Below, piece by piece: positions 16,780 to 25,987 of a stretch of 41,021 bases of DNA (the stretch's first letter is position 1; every line of letters starts with the position of its first letter). A program made the translations under genes and the position numbers. The stretch is taken from assembly GCA_902589475.1 (NCBI GenBank), contig CACITD010000020.1, positions 1 through 41,021 on the forward strand, in the 5' to 3' direction. The notes beneath the pieces were generated by a model. The model searched no databases. It was not told where the DNA came from and saw nothing but the letters and a program-made list of their open reading frames with translations. The DNA comes from an uncultured Alphaproteobacteria bacterium. Lineage in GTDB: Bacteria; Pseudomonadota; Alphaproteobacteria; Thalassobaculales; Thalassobaculaceae.

Positions 16780-18087
16780 TTAACTGGAAATGCCATAAAG
16801 ACGGCGTTTTATAATTCCGTGTCTCTTTCGGTCTAAGGGAAAATTCCAGATAGTAAGGAGGGTGATACATTTAAAGCCAATTGGAAGAAGTGCGTACAGA
16901 AATACTAATGCATCCTTACCGCTTGCACTCGGTGTGTCTGGGTCAAACCCCAACCAATCTAATAGAGGAAATGCTAGACCAACACTGCAGGCTAAGGCCA
17001 GCTTTGTTGCCATACCCCATAATGAAAATAGTAGGCCAGCGCGCTGGCTTTTTGTTTGAAGTTTATCGAAATCTAATACGTCTGCTTGAATAGAAGGAGG
17101 AATAGATAAATCCGCCCCAAGACATGCTCCAGTTAGAATGCAAACAATGGAAAACAGGTAAAAAGCTCCCTCAGGTAAAAAGGGAACTAGTGCAAAGGCG
17201 CTTATTGCAAGTAACATCGCATAGCACCAGATACGATGCTTATTAAAAGCATTGCTAAGTGATAACCATACAGGCATCGAAATGACAGCTGCTGAAAAAT
17301 AAATAAGTATTAAGATGGCCCGTTGTGTTTCATTAACACTTAGTACTTTCTCTAAATAAAGAAAAAATAACACCGATGGTATTCCGTTAGCGACACCGTT
17401 TAAAAACCACGCCGTAAGCAATCGAATAAATAGTTTGTTACGAGTAAGTTGTAGAAGCGATTTCAAAACGGGTCTGCGTGAATTTCCTTCTTTCTTTAGT
17501 CGCGTAATATCGGCATCTGGCAACTTTTTGAGTAAGTATGGAATGAAAACTGCGCCTAGACTTATGGCAACCCAACCTATTATGCTGATTGTTTCCATTT
17601 CAGAGAATTTCAAGTTAGTCGAAAGAACAAATATTACTCCGCAGGTTAAAATGCCTAGAATACCGGCCGTCTCACGGGTTGTTGTTATCGATGTGCGCTC
17701 GTTATAATCAGTCGAGAGTTCAGCGCCCCATGTCAAATAAGGAACCGCAACAAGTGTCCAGCCGAGATATAGTATGATAGACCAGCTTATTAAATAAACT
17801 ATCCCAGCATCGTTAGCTGGATTTAATAGCTGATACAAACCAATGGCTGCGATAATTGACCCAATTGCAATCCATGGTTTTCTGTGGTTTCTTTTTATGG
17901 GAAAACGATCACTTATTATTCCAACAATAGGATCGCTAATTGTATCAAAAACCCTCGCCAATAATAAAGCAAAACCAGTCGCCGCTAATCCCAATTCAAG
18001 TGTTACGCCATAAAAAGTCGGAAGATAAATGTAGATGGGAATGGTTGGAATAGAAATAGCTAAAGCTGGAAAACTGTAGATAAGCAA
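16780..18087 (-). CDS. MFS transporter, GPH (MelB-like) family
   Basis: A 435-residue, 12-helix membrane protein. The GPH signature is clear: RVFDTISDPIVGIISDR followed by KRNHRKPWI in the first cytoplasmic loop. The listed start is TTG at 18087, but the frame stays open upstream, and an ATT at 18114, preceded by AGGA eight bases away, would add IKRSLNKKL, a plausible cytoplasmic N-terminus that overlaps the cfa stop. Such carriers usually import sugars or ions, but in this position, directly downstream of the CFA-type gene, homologs may serve lipid or stress functions (inference). Confidence 0.85.
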   Translation of the reverse strand: MLIYSFPALAISIPTIPIYIYLPTFYGVTLELGLAATGFALLLARVFDTISDPIVGIISDRFPIKRNHRKPWIAIGSIIAAIGLYQLLNPANDAGIVYLISWSIILYLGWTLVAVPYLTWGAELSTDYNERTSITTTRETAGILGILTCGVIFVLSTNLKFSEMETISIIGWVAISLGAVFIPYLLKKLPDADITRLKKEGNSRRPVLKSLLQLTRNKLFIRLLTAWFLNGVANGIPSVLFFLYLEKVLSVNETQRAILILIYFSAAVISMPVWLSLSNAFNKHRIWCYAMLLAISAFALVPFLPEGAFYLFSIVCILTGACLGADLSIPPSIQADVLDFDKLQTKSQRAGLLFSLWGMATKLALACSVGLAFPLLDWLGFDPDTPSASGKDALVFLYALLPIGFKCITLLTIWNFPLDRKRHGIIKRRLYGISS

Positions 18088-18113
18088 AAGTTTTTTATTA
18101 AGTGAACGTTTAA

Positions 18114-19343
18114 TTATTTTGATCCTATTAAAAATTGGCCAACGTTTATGTGACCACTTTCGAACCCTGCTTCACAGTAGCTAAGGTAATAGCGCCACAT
18201 CTTTTGGAATTTTTCGTCGAAACCAAGGTTTTTAATGTCGTCCCACTTTTGTTCAAATGTTGACTGCCAACGCCGTAGCGTTTCTGCATAGGACTTACCA
18301 AAATAATAATCGTCTAAGATTTTCAGCCCCGCAGAGCTTACGGCATTATTTAATTTATCCTCACTCGGCAAAATTCCCCCAGGGAAAATGTATTTTTGGA
18401 TAAAATCTGGCCGCCTTTTATAGGTCTCGAAAAACTCATTTGCAATCGTGATACTTTGAATGCCAGCAAGTCCTCCCGGCTTTAAGCGGGTTTTGATAGT
18501 CTCAAAATAGTTTCTCCAGTGCTCTTCTCCTACGGCTTCGAACATTTCTATGGAAACGATTTTATCAAAACTGCCCTGCACATCTCGATAATCTTCTATC
18601 CGAATATCGACTAAGTTAGACAGTTGGTTTTCTTGCATACGCCTTTGTGCAAACTTGGCTTGCTCGTTAGATAAGGTTATGCCAACTACATTGCATTTAT
18701 ATTCTTTAGCTGCAATCTCTGCAAAACCGCCCCAACCACACCCAATCTCCAGTACCTGATCACCTTCTTTTAGTTTCAGAGCTTTCGCTAATCGTTGATA
18801 TTTACGGTTTTGGCCGACTTCAAGTTCTTCACCAAAGTCTTTAAACAAAGCTGAGGAATACGACATAGAATTATCTAGCCAATGTGAATAGAACTCATTT
18901 CCCAAATCATAATGCGCAGCAATATTCCGTCTGCTTCCTCGCTTGCTATTGTCTCGTCTCTGGTGTCTGAGCTTTTCAATTAAATTAATAAATTTTGATG
19001 GGGTCACAGCATTCCCGAGGGCTCTCTCGTTTATATCACCGAGCAATATTAGTTGAGTTAAGTTTGATGTTTCCCACTCTCCACTTAAAAAACTTTCGGC
19101 AAGGCCCATATCGCCTGACAGCAGAAGGCGTGGAACTAATTTCCAGCTGTTTATTTTTATATCTGCAGTCGGTCCGACTTGGCCTCCCGAGTAAACCTTC
19201 TGAAAATTGGAGGGGAAAACTGCTCTTAGCTCTCCTGCTTCTATCCGTGATAACCATTTGTCTAGAAGAGCCTCCCAAAAGACGGGCCTTTTTCGCCGAG
19301 GCTCAAGTTTCTCTTCAATAGATTGTTTTTGATTGTTATCCAT
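18114..19343 (-). CDS. cfa: Cyclopropane-fatty-acyl-phospholipid synthase family methyltransferase
   Basis: A 409-residue SAM-dependent enzyme acting on unsaturated phospholipid acyl chains at the inner membrane. The N-terminal lipid-binding domain covers roughly residues 25-130; HYDLGNEFYSHWLDNSMSYSSALF (144-167) is the family signature; the SAM motif LEIGCGWGGFAEIA is at 198-211. Length fits CFA synthases. Relatives in FAD-oxidoreductase/DUF1365 cassettes may instead be the methyltransferases of furan fatty acid synthesis, so the product is uncertain. It lies 9 bases after the DUF1365 gene. Confidence 0.9.
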   Translation of the reverse strand: MDNNQKQSIEEKLEPRRKRPVFWEALLDKWLSRIEAGELRAVFPSNFQKVYSGGQVGPTADIKINSWKLVPRLLLSGDMGLAESFLSGEWETSNLTQLILLGDINERALGNAVTPSKFINLIEKLRHQRRDNSKRGSRRNIAAHYDLGNEFYSHWLDNSMSYSSALFKDFGEELEVGQNRKYQRLAKALKLKEGDQVLEIGCGWGGFAEIAAKEYKCNVVGITLSNEQAKFAQRRMQENQLSNLVDIRIEDYRDVQGSFDKIVSIEMFEAVGEEHWRNYFETIKTRLKPGGLAGIQSITIANEFFETYKRRPDFIQKYIFPGGILPSEDKLNNAVSSAGLKILDDYYFGKSYAETLRRWQSTFEQKWDDIKNLGFDEKFQKMWRYYLSYCEAGFESGHINVGQFLIGSK

Positions 19344-19352
19344 GGGTGGCGT

Positions 19353-20141
19353 TTAGTTTCTCGTATCAGGTCTTATTTTGCTAGAAGCTACTTTCCTATC
19401 AGCCGGAGAATGAGCGAAGTACGGTACCCCCTTCAACCACAACTTAACGGCTTCCCAGTGTATGCCAAGAATGATTTTAGCGGACATAAACGGGTATTGA
19501 AATACGTACTTAAATAAAGAAAGTCCAGTGATATTACGCCTTTTTCCAACGAAAGAAGCTATTAGAAACACACCATCCTCATCATTTTCTTTGATCAACA
19601 CACTAATCCCACGGTCTGGTGGACTAATTTCAAAACGGTACTCAGCATTCATATCGACGAAGGGGGAAACATAAAGTTCTTTTTTGCAAGATTGTTTTAT
19701 TGTATCGGAAAGTGCAGATGTTACAGGAATAATGTAAGAATGACGTTCAAGAAAGGTATTACAAACCTCATAGATAACGCATACAAGCTGCTTATTTTCT
19801 GAGTAGCAAAAGTAAATACTTAGAGGATTGAAACCGTAACCTAGAACACGGGGATAGCATAGTAGTTTTACTTTAAGCTCTTTAAATTCAATATCGGCTG
19901 ATTTAACCTGTTCCTCGACCCAGGTTTTTAGAGGGGAGCCTGTTATTGAACCATGATCTTTCTCGAAAAATGAAAAGATCCCCCAGCGGTTTATAGAAAA
20001 CAAGGGAAAGAATTTTTCGACTGCTCCGAGATCGTCTAAATCAAGAAGTAAAGAAAATACTTTATATGTAAGTCGGTGCTTCTTTGGGCGTAAGCGTTGA
20101 TGGAAAACAATGCCTTCGTAAATTGAAGAAGTTTCTATCAT
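19353..20141 (-). CDS. DUF1365 family protein
   Basis: A 262-residue protein with the DUF1365 pattern: N-terminal YEGIVFHQRLRPKKHRLTY, a central YPRVLGYGFNPLSIYFCYS block around residues 95-113, and a C-terminal VFQYPFMSAKIILGIHWEA. Function is unproven, but it is almost always found between an FAD/NAD(P) amine-oxidase-like protein and a CFA synthase, as here. Its ATG overlaps the upstream stop by four bases (20138-20141), so translation is coupled. Likely role in modifying unsaturated membrane lipids. Confidence 0.9.
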   Translation of the reverse strand: MIETSSIYEGIVFHQRLRPKKHRLTYKVFSLLLDLDDLGAVEKFFPLFSINRWGIFSFFEKDHGSITGSPLKTWVEEQVKSADIEFKELKVKLLCYPRVLGYGFNPLSIYFCYSENKQLVCVIYEVCNTFLERHSYIIPVTSALSDTIKQSCKKELYVSPFVDMNAEYRFEISPPDRGISVLIKENDEDGVFLIASFVGKRRNITGLSLFKYVFQYPFMSAKIILGIHWEAVKLWLKGVPYFAHSPADRKVASSKIRPDTRN

Positions 20142-21487
20142 GCCGATGTCCTATGCGGCGTTGATAATTGGAGCCTATCGTTTTGGCCAGCTACACTCCA
20201 TGGCCGAGATATTGATCCTAGCGCTTCGGCAACTGCAAGGCCGGATTGAAGGCCGTCCTCATGGAACCCGTAACCGAAATAACTTCCACAAAACCAAAGC
20301 CGGTCAACTCCTTGAAGATCCCATAGAAACTTTTGTGATTTAAGCGCTTTTTCATCAAAGAATGGATGCGTGTATTCTTGCTCCAGAATAATTGTGTCTG
20401 GGTTAATTCTCATATTAGGATTTAACGTGACAAAATAATCATTCTCTGTTTCTAGGTTTTGTAACTTATTCATCCAGTAAGTCACCGAAAAAGCTTTTTT
20501 CCTTGTTTCAGACTCAGCCTCAAGAAAGTTCCAACTAGACCAGGTTCTTCTCTCTTTAGGCATGAATTTTTTGTCTCTGTGCAGGATAGTTTGATTTTTT
20601 GTGTAATGCCATGGAGAAAGCAGCTTGGTCTCTAGCTCATTTGGTTCTTCGATAAGCGCTATTGCTTCATCAGCATGTGTAGCAATAACAATTTGGTCAA
20701 ACCATAGTGATTCACCACCCTTGGTTTTTACTTCTACCTTTTCGGACTTTCGACTGACCGAAACTACGGCATCTAAAACGGTCCTATTTTTTAATTGGGC
20801 TGACAGCAATTTTACATACTCACGGCTCCCCCCTGTGACGGTTCGCCAACTTGGACGACGAATGATGTTAAGTAGCCCATGGCTTTGAAAGAAACGTATA
20901 AAAGCGTTAGCAGGGTAGGCTTTGATTTCTTCACTAGTTGTTGACCAAATAGCCGCGCCCATGGGTAACAAATGGTCATTTATAAACGTAGGATGGTAAT
21001 TCTTGTGATCAAGATATTCGCCCAAGGACATACTCTTGTCATTTTTTTGGGCAAGAAAAGATGGCGCCTCTCTATAGAACCTCAAAATCCCTCTCATCAT
21101 TTGCCAAAATCTAGGCCTTACAATATTTACACGTTGTCCAAATAGTCCATTGAGATTAGTTCCAGAATATTCGAAAAGGCCATCATCCAGTGAAGCAGAA
21201 AATGACATTTCGCTTGCTTCAGTTGGAACATCGAGGAAATTGAATAATGCCGTTAGGTTTGGATAATTCATCTCATTATAAACGATGAAACCTGTATCGA
21301 TGGGTATACGGCCAAAATTATCGTCTGCAACCACAGTATGGCTATGACCGCCGATATAATTATTTTTTTCAAAGACAGTGACGTCGTGGGCTTGGTTAAG
21401 TAGCCAAGCGGCAGACAATCCGCTTATACCGCTACCTATAACGGCAATATTTAGTCGTTCTATGCTTTGTCTGGGTTTTTTGTTCAA
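20138..21487 (-). CDS. FAD-dependent amine-oxidase-like oxidoreductase of the CFA/DUF1365 cassette
   Basis: A 449-residue flavoprotein. The dinucleotide-binding motif IGSGISGLSAAWLL is at 17-30 with Glu40 ending the second strand and GGHSHT following; a C-terminal FAD motif (LWFCGSYFGYGFHEDGLQSG) closes the fold. TTG start with AGGAA upstream. It is the first gene of a four-gene minus-strand unit with DUF1365, CFA and an MFS carrier. Relatives are linked to photo-oxidative stress regulons, where fatty-acid desaturation or furan formation has been described; that function is inferred from family context. Confidence 0.88.
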   Translation of the reverse strand: MNKKPRQSIERLNIAVIGSGISGLSAAWLLNQAHDVTVFEKNNYIGGHSHTVVADDNFGRIPIDTGFIVYNEMNYPNLTALFNFLDVPTEASEMSFSASLDDGLFEYSGTNLNGLFGQRVNIVRPRFWQMMRGILRFYREAPSFLAQKNDKSMSLGEYLDHKNYHPTFINDHLLPMGAAIWSTTSEEIKAYPANAFIRFFQSHGLLNIIRRPSWRTVTGGSREYVKLLSAQLKNRTVLDAVVSVSRKSEKVEVKTKGGESLWFDQIVIATHADEAIALIEEPNELETKLLSPWHYTKNQTILHRDKKFMPKERRTWSSWNFLEAESETRKKAFSVTYWMNKLQNLETENDYFVTLNPNMRINPDTIILEQEYTHPFFDEKALKSQKFLWDLQGVDRLWFCGSYFGYGFHEDGLQSGLAVAEALGSISRPWSVAGQNDRLQLSTPHRTSA

Positions 21488-21656
21488 GGGGGTATTCCTG
21501 ACTTGAGAATGTGGTTAGAGCCGCTCTTATAGCTGGTCGCCCTGTTTGCTAAAAGGGAAAATAAAATAAATAAGCTGAAAAAGTATTTTGAAAAATAGGT
21601 CCTTCTAAATACTATTCATTTTTGGCAGCGTAGCTTTAGAATGTCTAGGAAGAGTG

Positions 21657-22970
21657 ATGCAAATCTTCACTGAGAATTTCAAGTCTAGCCCTTATTGGTG
21701 GGAGAAGGCCCCGCGGCCAAAAATCGAAATCAAAAAGGTAACCGAAAAGATAGATGTTGCGATTATTGGTTCCGGTTACACTGGACTATGTGCGGCCTTA
21801 ACACTAGTGAAAGCAGGCTGTGAGGTTGTTGTTTTCGATGCTGAAGATGCTGGCTGGGGATGCAGTTCAAGGAATGGTGGGCAAGTAAGTACCTCTATTA
21901 AACCTGGATTTAGGAAATTATGTGGGCAATTTGGGGAAGTTGCCGCAACTAAAATTATAAAGGAGGGGCAGAATTCCCTCAACTGGCTAAAGAATTTTAT
22001 AGCACGAGAAAAAATAGACTGTTCATTTAAAGTTCCAGGGCGTTTTTTTGCGGCACATAGTCAAAGGGAGTTCGATCGACTGGCTGCAAACTTAAAAGCT
22101 CAGCCGGCTTCTCTGGAAGTAAAGGCAAAGCTTGTTACTCGAGCCGAACAACGGAAAGAGCTTGGCACCGATATTTATCATGGGGGTGCTGTCTTTGAGT
22201 CACACGCGTCGCTTGACCCCGCTCTTTATCACTCGGCGTTGCTGGAAAAAGTATTAAAAGCGGGCGTTACTATAATTACTAACTGTCGGGTCAAAAAAAT
22301 ACGAAAGCATAATGCAGAGTTTAGTTTAGATACCCAGCTTGGGTTGTTTAACGCTAATAAAGTTATTGTTGGCACAAACGGATATACTGGCCAACTTACA
22401 CCCTGGCTTAGCCGGCGTGTAATTCCAATTGGAAGTTATATGATTGCAACGGATGTCCTAGATGATGATCTAATAAATGAGCTAATGCCCACAGACCGGG
22501 TGATCAGTGATACCCGAAAGGTTGTGTATTATTATCGCCCGTCACCAGACCGACGCCGGATCATTTTTGGCGGGCGAGTAACAACTGGAGAAGTTGATGT
22601 TAAAAAAAGTGGCGCCCTCCTACGCCGAGACCTTATAGGTATTTTCCCAGAATTGAAGAATGTCAAAGTTTCGCATTCCTGGATGGGTTTTGTAGCATAC
22701 ACTTTTGATGAATTACCGCATATTGGGGAATATGAGGGCATTCATTATGCAATGGGCTGCTGTGGATCGGGAGTAGGAATGGCGAGTTATTTAGGAACAA
22801 GAGTAGCTGAACAAGTTCTAGGGCGTAAAGAGGGTGATACTGCATTCGACAAACTCACGTTTGAGACACGCCCATTTTACACAGGTAAGCCGTGGTTTCT
22901 GCCGGCAACAGTTGCTTACTACAGGTGGCGAGATGGGACGGATCAAGGTAATAAAACTAGCGTTGTTTAG
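21657..22970 (+). CDS. FAD-dependent oxidase, OrdL/PuuB-like (DAO family)
   Basis: A 437-residue flavoprotein. N-terminal SSPYWWEKAPRP is typical of gamma-glutamylputrescine oxidase-like proteins; the FAD motif IIGSGYTGL lies at 37-45, and GWGCSSRNGGQVS marks the flavin-attachment region of this group. The C-terminal GCCGSGVGMASYLG is the closing FAD loop. A GTG one codon upstream is in frame; AGGA places the start at the ATG. Likely substrates are secondary amines such as glutamylated polyamines or N-methyl amino acids. Its 3' end overlaps the convergent PhyH gene by 14 bases. Confidence 0.87.
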   Translation: MQIFTENFKSSPYWWEKAPRPKIEIKKVTEKIDVAIIGSGYTGLCAALTLVKAGCEVVVFDAEDAGWGCSSRNGGQVSTSIKPGFRKLCGQFGEVAATKIIKEGQNSLNWLKNFIAREKIDCSFKVPGRFFAAHSQREFDRLAANLKAQPASLEVKAKLVTRAEQRKELGTDIYHGGAVFESHASLDPALYHSALLEKVLKAGVTIITNCRVKKIRKHNAEFSLDTQLGLFNANKVIVGTNGYTGQLTPWLSRRVIPIGSYMIATDVLDDDLINELMPTDRVISDTRKVVYYYRPSPDRRRIIFGGRVTTGEVDVKKSGALLRRDLIGIFPELKNVKVSHSWMGFVAYTFDELPHIGEYEGIHYAMGCCGSGVGMASYLGTRVAEQVLGRKEGDTAFDKLTFETRPFYTGKPWFLPATVAYYRWRDGTDQGNKTSVV

Positions 22971-23784
22971 CACCGCTATATAATACATCATGTTGCCTTT
23001 TTAGGGCTTCATTTCGAATATGTTGGGATTCTTTATCAAATGACCTAGTTGGTCGGGGTTCATGATCAAAGTTTCCAAATTGATCAATTCCTCTGGCTAA
23101 CGTGGCACTTGTTTTTCCAGCTATTTGTTTGACCTCTGTAGAAATATATCGGATTGCAAACCCTATTCTATCTATGTTGCTTTTATTAGGTTCCGATCCG
23201 TGTACGATATTAACATGGTGTAGAGACATTTCTCCTGGTTCCAGTTCGAGATCGATTGCTTGGTTTTCATCTAAACCAGCGATAATTTCCTGTCCCCTAG
23301 TGAGGAGATTATCTTTGGAAAAAGTATCTTGGTGTTCAAGAGCTGCGCCTAGTTGGCTCCCAGGAATGACTCTCATACAACCATTCGATGCTTTGCTAGG
23401 AGAAAAAGCCACCCATGCTGTGAGTACATCATGAGGTTCAAGGCCCCAGTAGTTGGCATCTTGATGCCAACTTACAAATCCAGCATCATGGGCTTGCTTA
23501 GCAAAAAAGCTTGAGCCCCAGGCTAGAAGGTTGGGGCCGAGGATTTTACTCACGTGATCTGTAATGGCAGGACTAGTGACCAAGTCATAAAGCCATGGAA
23601 AAACTAAATGAGGTTTGCTACGCAGGACTGATTTGGCGTCAAAGTTTGGATTATGGCAGAGGTAAAACGTTCTATATTTTCTCAAATAGCTCTCAACTTT
23701 GTTGCTGCTTAAAACCCTTAGAGGCGAGAGAAAGCCATCACGGTGATAATTGTCTATTTCAATTTGGCTTAAAACCGATGTCAT
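22957..23784 (-). CDS. Phytanoyl-CoA dioxygenase (PhyH) family protein
   Basis: A 275-residue Fe(II)/2-oxoglutarate oxygenase. The iron ligands are His107 and Asp109 (SWHQDANYWG) and His195 (NIVHGSEPN), with Arg206 (IDRIGFAIRY) for 2-oxoglutarate. NGCMRVIPGSQLG is the canonical PhyH strand. A GTG two codons upstream is possible, but AGG lies eight bases before the ATG at 23784. It resembles the EctD-like and lipid-hydroxylating branches; substrate unknown. It is only distantly related to the 7.6-kb PhyH protein. Confidence 0.88.
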   Translation of the reverse strand: MTSVLSQIEIDNYHRDGFLSPLRVLSSNKVESYLRKYRTFYLCHNPNFDAKSVLRSKPHLVFPWLYDLVTSPAITDHVSKILGPNLLAWGSSFFAKQAHDAGFVSWHQDANYWGLEPHDVLTAWVAFSPSKASNGCMRVIPGSQLGAALEHQDTFSKDNLLTRGQEIIAGLDENQAIDLELEPGEMSLHHVNIVHGSEPNKSNIDRIGFAIRYISTEVKQIAGKTSATLARGIDQFGNFDHEPRPTRSFDKESQHIRNEALKRQHDVLYSGAKQR

Positions 23785-23975
23785 GGTCACGACCTTTCAG
23801 CTTGATTGCAAGTATGCATTCTAAAAATCAGCTTGAGGAGACTAGTTTAAAGCGGGGCTTTTGAAAAGTTAAGGTGGTGTTGGATGGGTAGTGTCAAAAA
23901 TCCATTTTATAGATGATCGAATTATGCTCTCTTACAGGTTAATCTCTAGCCAAATCTAATGTTGTGGAGGAAATC

Positions 23976-24299
23976 ATGGCTTTTTATGAGTTGCGGCAAT
24001 ACAAAATCAAGCCCGGAAAAATGTCGGAGTGGCTCGAATTTATGGAGAATAAAATCATTCCATTCCAAGTAAGCAAGGGAGCTGTGATAAGCGCTAGCTT
24101 TAAAGGTGAAACAGACGACACAGTTTATTTTTGGATACGTAGGTTTGAAAGTGAAACCGAGAGAGAACGACTTTATAGGGACATTTACGAAAGTGATTTT
24201 TGGAAGGATGAGGTCGCTCCCAAAGTAGGTGAGCTTATAGACCGCGAAGCCATTCAAGTACAGCGGGTTACCCCTACTAGCTTGTCAATTCTACAATAG
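23976..24299 (+). CDS. NIPSNAP family protein
   Basis: A 107-residue protein starting FYELRQYKIKPGKMSEWLEFM, the NIPSNAP ferredoxin-like fold, with the aromatic-rich core VYFWIRRFES and a C-terminal YESDFWKDEV block. GGAGG just upstream of the ATG at 23976 sets the start; the in-frame GTG at 23964 would place the ribosome site inside the gene. NIPSNAP proteins are small dimers of unclear biochemical role, often next to catabolic enzymes. Single gene, no obvious operon. Confidence 0.88.
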   Translation: MAFYELRQYKIKPGKMSEWLEFMENKIIPFQVSKGAVISASFKGETDDTVYFWIRRFESETERERLYRDIYESDFWKDEVAPKVGELIDREAIQVQRVTPTSLSILQ

Positions 24300-24463
24300 A
24301 ACCTTTGTGGTGAGTTGAATCCCCCCCTTAAGGTACTGCAAAACGTGCCTTCGGCTCCTATAAACTATTTCTGGAAACATAAAAAATCCTAAATAACAAA
24401 AAGTCTTAATATGAAATTTGGGTTCCATGAAGTTTAAAGCATTCTTGCAAAATAGCATGTATC

Positions 24464-25987
24464 ATGAGTAGTGCGTTAGATGGTTCGTCCAAGGGAATAA
24501 CATTTTTCCAATGGATGATATTGGGGACTCTGACGCTGACCTCAACTCTTTATGCTATGAGTATGACAATCGCTAATATAGCGTTGCCGCAGTTGCAAGG
24601 CGCATTGGGAGCTACACAGGACCAAATAGCCTGGACAGTGACCTTCAACATTATTGGAACAGCAATTGTGACACCCATGACAGGCTGGTTGACGCTTCGG
24701 TTTGGCCAGCGGCGTCTAATGCTGTGCGCGATCTTTGGTTTCGCTACGTCGTCGATACTCTGTGGTCAAGCGAACGCACTCCCAGAATTAGTCATCTACA
24801 GAGTTTTTCAAGGAGCATTCGGTGGTCCGTTAGTGCCACTATCACAAGCAATAATTTTGGGTGTTTTCCCGAGGCGACTGCACAGCTTTGCCACTGCTGT
24901 TTGGGGCATGGGGGTTGTTTGTGGTCCTATAATTGGACCAACGGTTGGGGGTTATATTTCTGAGGCCTATAGTTGGCGTTGGATCTTCTACATTATTGCA
25001 CCTTTCAGCCTGTTAGCATTTTTAGGGGCCTGGTTTTATGTGAGGAATACAACGCACAATAAGCTCAGTAAGTTGGATTGGACGGGTTTTATTAGCTTGT
25101 CGATAGCAGTAACTGCCTTGCAGTTGATGTTGGACAGGGGTAATAGGCTTGATTGGTTTGACTCTAAAGAAATACTTATAGAGGCAGCTGTTGCTATTAT
25201 CTGTTTTTATATCTTTACCGCTCATATACTAACTTCGAGAAATCCGTATCTAAATCCATGGTTATTAAAAGATAGAAATTATTTATTAGGATTTGTCCTT
25301 GTATTTATTTACGGCACGCTAAATTTTACACCGCTCGTTCTTTACCCAAGCATGCTTCAAGATTTAAGAGGTTATCCAGAGTCTATAATTGGTTTACTTT
25401 TAGCCGCACGAGGTTTCGGCGCATTTATGGGAAATTTTTTAGTCCTCATAATTAGTAAACGAGATCCTCGCATTGGACTGGCTTTAGGCTTCATTGCTCA
25501 AGCAAGCTCTTGTTGGTTACTAGCGAATTTCGACATTAATATGACAACTGCGGGTGTTGCATGGGCAAGTGCAATCCAGGGTTTTGGGGTAGGTCTGTCA
25601 TGGGTTCCACTCACTATTGTGATGTTTTCTAACATTGACCCTAAGTTTGTTCCTGAGGGAACCGCCGTCTTACACTTGCTTAGGAACATAGGGAGTAGCA
25701 TATATATCTCCCTAACAATAACGATCGTTATCCGTTCAACATCAATTAATTATTTTGATCTTGCGAATTTTATAAACCCTTTTAATGAGATTTTACTTTT
25801 TGGACGTGAAATGGGTTCTCCGAATTCCAACATGTTTTTTGACCTTAGTAACCTAAGCGGTGAAATAGAGAGGCAATCTGCCATGATCGGATATATTAAT
25901 GCATTCTACTTTCTCGCCATAACTGGTTTTTTAGCTTTGCCGCTGATATTTTTCGTCAAATCTTTCACGAGGGGCAAAGAATCCTAG
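24464..25987 (+). CDS. DHA2-family MFS drug/metabolite exporter (EmrB/QacA-like)
   Basis: A 507-residue membrane protein with about 14 transmembrane segments. The DHA2 hallmarks are IALPQLQGALGATQDQIAWTVTFNIIGTAI at the N-terminus, TGWLTLRFGQRRLM (MFS motif A) and the antiporter motif C in GMGVVCGPIIGPTVGGY. No EmrA-type membrane fusion partner gene is adjacent. No clear ribosome site precedes the ATG. The 3' end overlaps the stop of the broken ABC permease on the other strand by four bases. Confidence 0.9.
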   Translation: MSSALDGSSKGITFFQWMILGTLTLTSTLYAMSMTIANIALPQLQGALGATQDQIAWTVTFNIIGTAIVTPMTGWLTLRFGQRRLMLCAIFGFATSSILCGQANALPELVIYRVFQGAFGGPLVPLSQAIILGVFPRRLHSFATAVWGMGVVCGPIIGPTVGGYISEAYSWRWIFYIIAPFSLLAFLGAWFYVRNTTHNKLSKLDWTGFISLSIAVTALQLMLDRGNRLDWFDSKEILIEAAVAIICFYIFTAHILTSRNPYLNPWLLKDRNYLLGFVLVFIYGTLNFTPLVLYPSMLQDLRGYPESIIGLLLAARGFGAFMGNFLVLIISKRDPRIGLALGFIAQASSCWLLANFDINMTTAGVAWASAIQGFGVGLSWVPLTIVMFSNIDPKFVPEGTAVLHLLRNIGSSIYISLTITIVIRSTSINYFDLANFINPFNEILLFGREMGSPNSNMFFDLSNLSGEIERQSAMIGYINAFYFLAITGFLALPLIFFVKSFTRGKES

